Shown here in pieces: positions 54,727 through 64,000 of a stretch of DNA of 64,000 nt. The position numbers and the translations under genes were made by a program. The stretch lies in NCBI GenBank assembly GCA_019915135.1, contig JAHLMK010000016.1, positions 248,001 to 312,000 on the forward strand. Direction: 5' to 3'. The notes beneath the pieces are model-generated. The model saw only the letters and a list, made by a program, of their open reading frames with translations, was not told where the DNA came from and made no database searches. Positions within the stretch are counted from its first letter, which is position 1. The number at the start of each line of letters is the position of its first letter. The DNA is from Strobilurus pachycystidiatus. Its lineage: Eukaryota; Basidiomycota; Agaricomycetes; Agaricales; Physalacriaceae.

Positions 54727-55258
54727 TTACGACGTGCGGATTAGGTGGGCAAGTGGTGACGACTCGGAGTCTCAGAAGGAGCAATTCACTAGTCAACGAT
54801 TCATTTAGGTACGGGTAGTGTAAAACATAGCTAAGACGTGATTTAAACGTATTCCTATAATCCAATCTATGAATGCACTCGCCATTGTCGTGGCCTCAAT
54901 TCAAGCGTTCGGTGATGAGATTGTAGTTTGGATCTCCGAACGGCCCGCAAAATATGTCTTTGTGGGTCCAACGTTTATTGTCCCAATCCGGTCAGTTGCA
55001 CATATCTGTACTCTACGCTGCGTCCGGCGATCCTGCAGGGTCCGTGCCGTGTATTTATTGATTGATTGATTGATTGCCATGTCCGTGTTGTTTACTGATT
55101 GTCCCTTGTACTCGAGTCCGCTCTATTGTTCTTCCTGGATGAACAAGAGACGTTCCAAAAGCTACATAATGAGTGAGAAATCGTACGCTGTGAGACTGAT
55201 TATCACACTTCACGCCCTCACGACCCACGCCACGAAAAGCCACGAAGAACATCCTGCG
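54727..55258. other. Intergenic region with ATTG microsatellite
   Basis: ATTG repeated about five times near 55055-55076. No gene supported. Confidence 0.4.
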
Positions 55259-56545
55259 ATGAATACCTCGAGCTGTCCGTCACTTCCGCCCAGATTACTT
55301 GAACCGGATCGCGTCCTTCCCGTTGCCATTATCATCAGCATCTACGCATGCTTGACTATCCTTGTTGTATCGGGCCTTGCATACGGAGCGCGCCTCATAT
55401 ACACAAAACACCCACTCGGCCTTTCGCTCAACCTCACCTCTAAATCTTCACGTAGATCTCATTATTTGAGAACGAACACTGGCGACTCTTCACATAATTT
55501 GGAGCGACCCTTTCCACCAGTCCAACAACGAACCTCACACCTCGAACCGAATCTCGCCTTTAGAAGCGCTGGCGTTGGATACCAGGCATCTTCAAGGGCA
55601 GAGACCATGACCAGTGATACGCTATCTGAGCCAGTCCCAGCCATTGCAACTCGCGTCGCAGTTGAAGCCGACCGGATGACCCAGGGCCAAGTTGGACACT
55701 TGGTCAACAACGAATTTGTGGCTATCCCAACCAACATCCCATCCCGTATAATCAGGGCAGGCGACTTCGCCCAGAGAAACCGCGGTCTCGGCAATCGCTT
55801 CGAGAACTTCGACACTGCCAGTCAAGCGGAGACTCGGGCTTCGTCGATGGGAATGATATCGGCTACAAGCGACCGTTGCAGTACAGCCACGGATGACATG
55901 GCGATGCTTCGGGATATCCAGCTCCCATCGTTTTCGGGTCTGGAAGAACAACCACCTACATCGACGTCACCCGGTGAGTCCTACATGTGTACATTTCACC
56001 CCAAAGCCAACACACCTGACAGGGGGACCTCCGGCGCAAAGAAGAGTTGACACTGTGCGCAGTGCTGTCCATCAGTCACCCCGAGCTCCGCCGTCGACGA
56101 TGGCACAAACTCTATTGCCACTTCCCTCCGATCAATCTTCCAGTAGAGGAAACTCACCTGCACTGCGCAGATCTCGTGCCATCGATGGGTTACGCCACCA
56201 AGCGAGTCTCGACGGCGGGCGCGGTAGTAGTCCATCGTTCGAAGAAATTGCTGTCTCGACAGACCATTCAAACAAGGCAGGTTGGCCACCGGTTCCCAAC
56301 ACGCCGAGCCAAGATTGGTGGGAGACGTTTGCGCGTCCCATGGAGTGGACGTATCCAGTGATTCAAGAGGTTCTCTTTTCGAGTGTGCATGGGATTGTGA
56401 ACGTAACCGCGTTGAGAAAAGACTGCAAGAAAGCGAGGAGATCAGAGTTGAAGAGGAGAACTATGAATTGTAAGTGCAATCGTTGTGGAGAATGAGCTTT
56501 CCGACTAACTGGACACGAACAGTTTTTACGCTTGGCCTGTATTGA
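55259..56545 (+). CDS. Single-pass membrane protein with shared C-terminal motif (family Z, copy 1)
   Basis: Exons 55259-55973, 56023-56469 and 56523-56545 give 394 residues. After a short outer part (NTSSCPSLPPRLLEPDR) there is one membrane segment (VAIIISIYACLTILVVSGLA) and then a long cytoplasmic, mostly disordered Ser/Arg/Thr-rich region. Near the end lies a conserved block, QEVLFSSVHGIVNVTALRK, followed by basic residues and MNFFTLGLY. The last exon codes for only seven residues and was found by its match with copy 2 (TFGLY before the stop). No known domain recognised. Tandem with copy 2 downstream. Confidence 0.72.
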
Positions 56546-57179
56546 TTAATTTGGTCTTCGACCTCGAGAATGAGATAGATAAATTAGAGCCGCCTTATAA
56601 TACCCTTGACTCCTGGTCCAAACTGAGGCGGAAGAGCGTGACGGTTCGAGGCAAAGAAGCGGCAGTCGGGCCGGCTGCCGACCCCTTGACCCAAACGATC
56701 AACATGAATACTCGCGGAGCAGCGTTGTTCTACACGGAGACAGATTCGATGGTATGCTCGACCTTCCAGGGCCCGAAGATTAACTTCGCGTGTCCAGCGT
56801 CGTCTGAAAGAGTATCTATCCTAAATATACAGACGAGATTCGCCACCGATCTGCGTCGCCCTTCCTCCCCGATCAGGACGATTTCGATTTTTTAGACACC
56901 GGGCGGCCCATATCCTCCCATATCTTGGCCACGTTTCTAGTTCTCATATGGCGTTGTGGGTCCCATCATTCAGGGCTCTCGGTATGGACTCACCTCAATT
57001 GTTCTCCTTTCGGCGTCGCTTGTCCTTCTTTCCGTCGTTTATTGTCTTCTGCTTTCGTCCCTTGTTCTCCGACAATAGAACAAGGAATCTTTCATACAAG
57101 TACTTGCTCATGGCGCCGCAAGTCGTTACCACGACCTCACTTGACGACCTACGCCCATTACGATTACACGAACATCATC
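56546..57179. other. Intergenic region between Z1 and Z2
   Basis: Open frames at 56542-56895 and 56925 onward have no shared motifs with Z1 or Z2; probably the promoter and leader of Z2. Confidence 0.4.
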
Positions 57180-59001
57180 ATGTACAACAACGATCCCTCG
57201 GATGGGAACGCTCCAATTGCTAGATCTCGGACCCCTTCAGGATCATTCCACACTGCTGCACCGGATGAATCCACACCTCCAACCCCCGTGGCTCCACAGG
57301 ATGTACCCCCATCGTCGAATTCAGTTGCGACCTTGACGGCGCAGCTGATCCTCTTTTTAATCACGTTTCTCCTCGGCATACGCGCTGAGCTTGGCTCTGC
57401 TCTTGGAGCCGTAGACCAGGCTGTGATACGTTGGGCAGAAATCGTTATTTCTGCAATGGCTCCTCCGGCGTCAGTCCCCGCTGAACATGAAGGTGATTTT
57501 TGTCACCACCAACTGAGCTGGTCGTTGGGACTGACGTGCGTCTTACAGACACCACTGAGCCGCAGGATCAACTTAGTGCCCCACGGCGTTCAAGCCGTTC
57601 TTCATCTCTGCTACCTGCAGGAGCACGATCGACCTCTCCACCACCAACCATGAGTTCTTCTATTACCACAGAGTCATCCATGCCCTTCTCCACTACGAGT
57701 CGACAGTCCTCGCTACGTCCGCAAGGCAAACCACGAACCACTGCTACAGCCCGTGTTGACGGTAAATCATTAGTCGCATCCTTTAACTTTGTGGCTCTCT
57801 AATTTTTGATAACTTAGATACAAACATAAATTATCGACTCATCACCCCACGAGGTGAAAGAGCACAGGATCTTCAGTCTTCGCCAGAGGAAGACGTTGGA
57901 AACTTATATCCGTCTTCAGACCATCGTCTTCGACGTGGGCGTCTTGCAGGTGCGTAGTGTCACGAACTACCCCAAACCTCGGTCCTAAATTCGGACTTAG
58001 CACGTCGTAATGGAAATACCCAAGACGAGGATGTCCCCGCTCTATGGCGGCGTTCTCGACCTGACAACCGCCTCAATGTTACGGACCGAGCAACCGCAAG
58101 CTTAGCTCCAAGAGTAACTGATAATCGAGCCATGCTCGAGGCTATGATTTACTTCCCGGACCAAACCATTGTGCGAACCGAATCGCCTATGGACATGCGA
58201 TTTAGGTCCGGACCGCCAACAACACCGTACAATCCTCCAATTTCTCTTGAGCCTTCCGGTCGAACTCTTAGCGCCTCACGCTCCGATACATGGGAAACGA
58301 CTTCATCCGGAACCAGAGAGCGCTCGTATAGGTCAAGCGAGGTCCCTCCGACTATTCTCAACTCCGATGTTCCCCCCATTCAGAGGACCAATGACTTCAG
58401 CGACTTCAGCAATCGTCCGACGCCCAGTCGTACCACATCACAAGAAGCGAACAGGCCCACATCCGAATCCACCTCTGACAGTACACTCAGCCGGCTCAAC
58501 ATGAACCTGAACCAGCTGGACGATTCAATGCCTGAGGCTCATGGCGGCATACGGCCGCCCAGCGTTTCCGATTCCGGCATTGCCGTCTACGGGACGTCGC
58601 CAAGTGCTGGGGGAGGTGGTGGTGTGCAGAGCACTGCGTCTGGCCATACAATTCGCCGCCGCCGGAGCCGTGTAGGTCCTAGTCGACCTTACCCACTTGG
58701 CTCCAAGCGTTCTCGGACTCACTTGATGAACGCGACTGCACAATCGAATGGGATGCGTCACCATCCCGTCACGCATTCGCTGTTCATCTCTCCTCCGCAG
58801 GAGGAACTTCCTTCCGTACAGCATGTGCTGTTCTCGAAGACGCATGGGATCGTTAACTTGACGGCCTTCAGGAAGGAATATAAAATCGCGAAGAGGAAAC
58901 AGATGGGCGGCAAACTGAAGAGTGGTGAGTGTGTTCTTTGTTCATTCGACTGCATGAAGTGCTGAACAGAGCCTGTAGCTGTAACCTTTGGGCTGTATTG
59001 A
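57180..59001 (+). CDS. Single-pass membrane protein with shared C-terminal motif (family Z, copy 2)
   Basis: Exons 57180-57492, 57549-57761, 57818-57949, 58001-58924 and 58970-59001 give 537 residues, all introns phase 1. An N-terminal region rich in Pro, Ser and Thr precedes one hydrophobic segment (TAQLILFLITFLLGI), then comes a long Arg/Ser-rich disordered part. The end carries QHVLFSKTHGIVNLTAFRK, KEYKIAKRKQ and VTFGLY, matching copy 1. Compared with copy 1 the N-terminus before the membrane segment is longer and the middle is unrelated in sequence. Function unknown; it may be a membrane adaptor with a conserved C-terminal binding peptide. Confidence 0.72.
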
Positions 59002-59105
59002 GCAAGTTTGTGTGTGTTTTCGATATCATCGAGTATAACGTATCGATACCAATAATTAACATATTGATCCCCCGCAACTCATTTGCGCCGATGCTGATTG
59101 GTGTA

Positions 59106-59192
59106 GGGCACATGGTGTAGTTGGTTTATCACGCCCGCTTAGCATGCTTGTAGAAATGCGGGAGGTGTTGGGTTCAATTCCCAATGTGTCCA
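59106..59192 (+). tRNA. tRNA-Ala(AGC) with a 12-nt intron
   Basis: Acceptor stem GGGCACA with TGTGTCC (one G-U), D stem GTG with CAC, anticodon stem CCCGC with GCGGG, T stem TTGGG with CCCAA around TTCAATT, discriminator A at 59192. The anticodon loop TTAGCA...T carries the anticodon AGC and a 12-nt intron one base after it. Confidence 0.82.
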
Positions 59193-59586
59193 CTGATATG
59201 GTGTTGGTAGACTTTTAACTTTTGACACAAACTTGTTACTTCTAGGTTTGAAGTTGATTCTTGAACTTTTCATGACCCGTCAGTGGCAGTCACCCGGTAC
59301 CAACCGAGCTTCGAGTGCATCCCAGCTTTTTGTATAGTAGCAAATACTCTTGCTCGGCCAATGCTGGGTCCGTGCCATGAAGTTCTCGTCGCGTCGCGTC
59401 GGCATCTAAGCCCCTATCAAAAAGACTCCCGTGACACGCGCTGTTTAAATTTGCCAGATCGCCCACCCGGGTCTGCCAGAGCTCTTCCCTTTTGACGCCG
59501 ACGAGACGAGGAGCGACGCGCGCCAGCCTTTTCTTCTTTTTTCTCTTCCTGTTCTGTTGTGCCGCCGGATCCTGTACCGACCGCGC

Positions 59587-59859
59587 GTGTACACAAGACG
59601 TGTACACCCGCGCTCGCTGCGGTCTTTTCGAGGGCAGAGCGGAGCCTTTTTTCTTGGAGGCAGGACGCGCCAGCTAACACCGACCGAATTCGTATCAAAT
59701 CCGTGTGCACGACAGTGTCGTGCACACGCATTCGGTGCGCGCTAAGGAGAGTTTAGGCCGACGCTCAGGAGAGGTTTTTTTGTTCTTTGGGGAGAGACGA
59801 CGCGCAGAGCAGGACGCGCCGGAGCTAGGATCAGGACTGCGACGAACGTACGTGTACAC
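59587..59859 (+). promoter_or_regulatory. Cluster of GTGTACAC-type palindromes upstream of the zinc-finger gene
   Basis: GTGTACAC occurs at 59587-59594, 59600-59607 and 59852-59859. Between them lies a 13-bp perfect inverted repeat with a one-base centre, CGTGTGCACGACA at 59702-59714 and its complement at 59716-59728. AGGACGCGCC is repeated near 59662 and 59812. These could bind dimeric transcription factors. Confidence 0.5.
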
Positions 59860-59977
59860 ACCGCCGAGGCACCTACGTCTTCGATCACTGCCACTCCACC
59901 ACCACCACCACCATCGCCGGCGCCTACGCGCACTAAGCCGAAACACCGAGCAGCCAACAAAACAGTTACGAAAGGGG

Positions 59978-61636
59978 ATGTCCGCGCCGATCCACGTCTG
60001 CCAGTCGTGCGGCCAAGCCTTTCATCGCCCGAGCGCGCTCAAGGTGCACATGAACACCCATACAGGTGCCAAACGTGCGTTTTCTTGTCATTATCCTGTC
60101 GCGCTAGGCGCGCCTTTCTCGCCCCAGGCCCTGCTCTTCTTTATTTCTTGCTTCGGCCGCCGAGTTTTCCCCTGACTGACGCGCCCCAAAACAGCATTCC
60201 TCTGCCCCTGGAAGGGGTGCGAGAAGACATTCAGCGTTAACAGTAACATGAGGCGGCATCTCAGAACGCATGCGGACGAGGAGTTTCCGGATGGAGACGA
60301 TGGGCAAGAAGACGAGGACGAGGACGACCCATTCGAGCCGCTTCGAGATCCGAAGCAACAGCCCAACGAAAAACCAGCGTCACCGCGTCAGCCCAGCGAG
60401 AGCGTGCCGCCGTATCCGCACAGTGACAAGCTCCCATCTCCGTACCCGTACCCCGACATGCGCATGCAGCAGCACCACGCCGCCCCCCAACTTCACCCAA
60501 GCTATCATCCTGTATACTTACCGCCGCCGCCACTTCCGCCACCACCTCCGCCGCCACCAAATTATCATCCTCAGTTCTCGTATGACCAGACGCGCCGATA
60601 CGACCACTCGCTCCCATCGTCCTCCTCATCGCAATACAACCACCACAGAGCGTCCTCGTCATCGCAGTACGACCACCACAGGTCTCAATACGACCATCAT
60701 CGGTCCTCGTCGAATCAATATCCGCCAGAGTCTGGTCATACGCGAACCATGTCGCGCACGTCGTCAGCGACGTCGTCCAGTGACTACTGGGTCCCGCCTG
60801 TGTATCCCCATCCGCAGCCATACAGCTATCCACCGCCACCATCTCAAGGATACGCGTATCCTCAGCACCAGCAGCCTCAGAGGAACGTCTATCCACATCA
60901 GCCGAATGGTTATCCTTATCCCGAAATTCGACATCTGCCTCGACAGTCGCCGCCTTCCTCGTTGTCGAAACGACTCCGTGATGAAGACCTCAACCAGCGC
61001 GACGCTCAAATACCGCCTCCTTCTTCGCTCTCTCCCGCCAAACACGGCCGCGACGACGACGACGAATGGGCGTGGTGCCATACCATCCCTGTTCCGCCTG
61101 TGCAAGGCGAAAAGAGCTGGGAGGCGCTGACTCAGGCGCAAAGACGGCGCTTTGAGGAGAATCAGTTGATGAAGGAGAGAGAAGAGCGGGAGCGCGTGCG
61201 AGCAAGAGAAGATCGGGAACGCGCCAAAGCGAATTTGCGGAACATGGAGACTCGTCATGAGGCCTCCGCCTCCTCCTCAAATCTGCCACCCCTCCCCCCA
61301 CCCCCTTCCACTACCGCTTCCCCCCGCCTCCCCGCGCATATCGGCCGCACGGTGTACACCGTCCCGCGTCCATACCCTCCTCCCACTCCCACCATCCCCC
61401 CAGATACCAATTCGTCGCCCTATGGGGTGTTGGATAGTATACTGAACAGGCAGGATTCGGACGACGAGGATGAGCTCTTGGTGGGCGGCGGTGGAGGGGA
61501 CGATTATGAGTATGAGCAGAGGGTGCTGAGGATGGCTGGGGAGATTCGGACGAGCGGGGGTGGCAAGAGGGAGAGGAGAAGAGAGGCACCGCCGCCTGTG
61601 AGGGAGACAAGGTCGAAAAGGCGTAGAGTACGGTAA
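59978..61636 (+). CDS. Two-finger C2H2 zinc-finger protein
   Basis: Exons 59978-60074 and 60195-61636 (120-bp intron, GTGCGT...AACAG, phase 1) give 512 residues. Finger 1: C-X2-C in HVCQSCGQAFHRPSALKVHMNTH; the joint gives the usual linker HTGAKPF; finger 2: CPWKGCEKTFSVNSNMRRHLRTH, a C-X4-C type. The linker fixed the choice of donor at 60075. After the fingers come an acidic run (DGQEDEDEDDPFEP), a long Pro/His/Tyr/Ser/Gln-rich part with poly-Pro, a Glu/Arg helix (KEREERERVRAREDRER) and an Arg-rich end (KRRRVR) suited to nuclear import. Likely a sequence-specific transcription regulator; targets unknown. Confidence 0.88.
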
Positions 61637-61750
61637 CGTAAGATGCCGCGGCATCGTGATAATCGCTTTGTGGGTCCAAGCGTGGGGATATGATTGCATC
61701 GCTTTTTGACAGCACATGCTTCCTCTGTTGCTTTCTTACCCTCTTCATCC

Positions 61751-63349
61751 ATGCTCGCGCCTCCTGAGTGGAAATCTGAGATAGCTTTGGACTCGGACTC
61801 ATGTTCAAGCGCATGTCCATCTCTGGAAGCGGATCCCAGTCACAATTCCACGGGCAAGGAAGACATGGTCGAGACCCGATTTTCCTGGTTTGTACATCGT
61901 AATGCAGGTATGTACTCACTGGCCGATACGTGTTGTGGCGACTCAACTGACATCGACAAGACCCTAGCGACTCAGATTGGCGGAGGGAGCTTGAGCTTAG
62001 ATTGCGTTTCTCTCCCTTATTGGATGCATGTAATCTGGCACTCGATGGTTACACGGCATGTAGTATCCCGCTGGTCAATTTGAACACGACAAGGTCAATT
62101 AAATCAGCACATCCGACTCACGATTTTCCGCTGGAAGGAGATGAAGTAAGTAAGGTTTATCAGAAGGAAGGCCCACTCAGACTATGAATGCTGAGTCTTG
62201 GAACAGCCTCGGCTGGTACGGGACCCTTCTCGCGCTCCGAGTCGATTGCCGGCGGATCAAGTGGAAAGATTTATCATAGAAGGAGTGAGTACTTGACTCA
62301 ATGATTCGTTGTCCTCTAAGACTAACTGTCATAGTATGGTTGCCGTTTGAGAGTTTTCAAGATCGAGAAAATGTATCGCCAACTGGTCATTCTGGAATGT
62401 TCCTCAAACATGTTAGGCCTCATCAGTAAGCCTATCCATCATGTGCCGGGGTCTTCAGTGCTGTGGACTGACCTCTTGGAATGGCCATGGGCTGAGAGTT
62501 TCTGTGACACTCTATTCCCCACTGTTCTCCAACTTCTACTCCCCCTCTATCGCGAAAAGAGCGCTCGGTGCCAGAGCCTCTCACAACTCTTACGCGCCAC
62601 TACCGTTCTTCCGGAGACGGCCACAGTGTCATGTATCGTGACCTGCAACACCGTCCTCGTATGCCTCGACATCGCGGAAAGCGTGGCGAAGATGATCCCG
62701 GCCGTCGGGTCGCTCGTCGAGGGAGCGTGCGGAACTGTTCGGAAGATTTTGGAGGTTGCGAAGGTGATTAATCACTTATCATAGATATCGTGTGTCAAAC
62801 GCTCAAGATATTTGTAGAGCGCGAAATCCTTGAAGGAGGCATACAAGTCCCTCGCGGAACGCACTGCGAACGTGACGTTGACGATCATCAACGAGATAAC
62901 CCGCTCCGCCGATGGCGCGTGCTTGGATCCGAGAGTAATGGATTTCTGGGCGTATGTGGCATACTGTTCCTCGCCAATCTCTCCACAGGCTAACGTCAAG
63001 CACTAGAACTCTCAAAGCCATTAAGCAAACGACCGAAACTTACTCGAAGCTCAAAGGATTCCAGTTCCTCTTACACCGGTCCAAGATCGAGAGCAAGATC
63101 AAGGACCTCCGACAGCAGCTGGATGATGCGCTCGTCGCATTCACAGTGCGTAGTACCCCCTCGCCCTTTCTACAGACACAATATTGACTGGCTTTGCAGA
63201 TCAGCCATGAAATCTCGACTGCGCGCGTGCTGAAGGACTTGCAGGAGCTACATCAGGCGACGCGTGTCCGGATGGAGGAAATGCATGTAATGCAAATGCG
63301 GGGGCATGACGCCACGCATGGCAAGCTTGATAGGCTGTTGGTGAGATGA
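61751..63349 (+). CDS. Protein with C-terminal MLKL-NTD-like four-helix domain
   Basis: Exons 61751-61907, 61961-62145, 62207-62284, 62335-62763, 62818-62951, 63001-63145 and 63200-63349 give 425 residues, all junctions in phase. The C-terminal part (about residues 255-425) resembles the N-terminal adaptor domain of many Agaricomycete NLR-like proteins: AKMIPAVGSLVEGACGTVRK, SLAERTANVTLTIINEITRS, YSKLKGFQFLLHRSKIESKI, LRQQLDDALVAFT, ISHEISTARVLKDLQEL. In such proteins this helical bundle is thought to act in cell death signalling; here no NB-ARC or repeats follow, as the gene stops at TGA 63347-63349. The N-terminal half (DWRRELELRLRFSPLLDACN...) is not recognised. Exon 4 has a pyrimidine-rich stretch (62510-62545), so two genes wrongly joined remain possible. 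Confidence 0.65.
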
Positions 63350-64000
63350 CTCTCATGGTTGTATTCGGGACGCTGTACTTAGGGGTTTATCAGCTTGTCA
63401 TGACTACAGAGAGGCGGTAGTATTCGTGGTGATATGAAGAATACAGAGAGGAGGAGGCGACGGCTGCCGACTGTGAGGCAAACGAGGTCGCATAGTACGT
63501 CAATGTAGATACGATTGGCGTCGTCCGTGTACGGTGTTAATGTAATTTTTTGTCACTTTGTGGTTCCCGTAGGACATGACAACATCGCCTTCAAGCTCTA
63601 ACCTTTGCAGCGAGTTTCTTGAATCTTGTGTATTACGTTGAAAGCTGGTGAGCCGTCATCGTATTCGGCTTTCAGATTTCTGGGACGCATTTATGTTTGA
63701 AATTACAGGGAAGATACATCTTGTTTCGCTACGGCTCTCCGTGTCCCTCCGTGCCGCCTTCTTTCTGGACAGCAGAGGCACCACTGGCATCATCACTGCT
63801 CACCTCATCTTTCACCTCTTCGATCCATGCGTGACACCCCTCCGAGTCCTCTTTCGTGTCAGTCCACATCGCCCCGCGCAGCGGGGAACCGGTAGAGCCC
63901 GCCTGGTGCGAGCGAGGCTGGAAGCTTGGAGCTGGGAAGCGGTGTCCTCCCTTTTCTACGACTTCCTCTTGCTCCCTTGAGTGAAGCCTGAGAGGTACAC
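63350..64000. other. Right end of window, no gene supported
   Basis: An ORF at 63648-63980 has unusual composition and no partner exons. A minus-strand gene running out of the window is possible but cannot be shown. Confidence 0.35.

Larger units (their letters stand above)
59002..59977. other. Region with tRNA-Ala and the zinc-finger promoter
   Basis: Holds tRNA-Ala (59106-59192) and the palindrome-rich stretch 59587-59859; otherwise no gene. Confidence 0.5.

Noticed and set aside
63648..63980. 110-codon ORF at the right edge
   Set aside because: No known motif, no introns and a composition unlike the neighbouring genes.
1..64000. CRISPR arrays, bacterial operons or phage genes
   Set aside because: No regularly spaced direct repeats; gene structure is eukaryotic throughout.

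Overview
The window is nuclear DNA of a filamentous basidiomycete, most likely an Agaricomycete. Genes are split by many short introns (about 45-60 bp) with GTRNGT donors and CTNA branch sites, and promoters often carry TATAAAAG 40-100 bp before the ATG. Recognisable housekeeping genes are ornithine aminotransferase, an NST1-type stress protein, an Scs7-type fatty acid 2-hydroxylase and two intron-containing tRNAs. All exon models were built by hand from splice signals, frame continuity and paralogue comparison; no database was searched.

Layout. 0-7.2 kb: end of a small Ala-rich protein gene, a gene with one in-frame TAG, then three related promoter blocks, one in front of a decayed gene and one in front of a gene cut by a 609-bp transposon with perfect terminal repeats and a 7-bp target duplication. 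7.2-15 kb: gene-poor DNA, tRNA-Arg, ornithine aminotransferase, and a convergent pair of short paralogues that begin with a PPPY-type motif. 15-45 kb: the centre of interest. Two unrelated orphan families, here called X and Y, lie three times as divergent pairs sharing a 567-615 bp promoter (X-D/Y-G, Y-H/X-E, X-F/Y-J); there is a fourth intact Y gene (Y-I) and two Y relics. Woven between them are four aldo/keto reductase copies (one dead) and one intact NST1 gene with two NST1 fragments. The repeating order NST1 - small ORF - reductase - X(-) - Y(+) is visible in both orientations, so the locus looks like a segmental array with an inverted left arm, centred near 30.2 kb.

45-64 kb: three copies of a secreted or type-I membrane protein (W1-W3) around the fatty acid hydroxylase, a Git3/cAMP-receptor-like GPCR, two paralogues (Z1, Z2) with one membrane segment and a shared C-terminal motif, tRNA-Ala, a two-finger C2H2 protein with a palindrome-rich promoter, and a protein whose C-terminal half resembles the MLKL-NTD-like four-helix domain of fungal NLR and cell-death proteins.

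How parts may work together: the reductases and hydroxylase are ordinary metabolic enzymes. The repeated divergent X/Y pairs, their different tails and acidic inserts, and the pseudogenised copies are the pattern expected of a fast-evolving two-component (possibly heteromeric) system, but no function can be assigned from sequence alone. Membrane receptors and the MLKL-like protein are nearby but not shown to belong to it.
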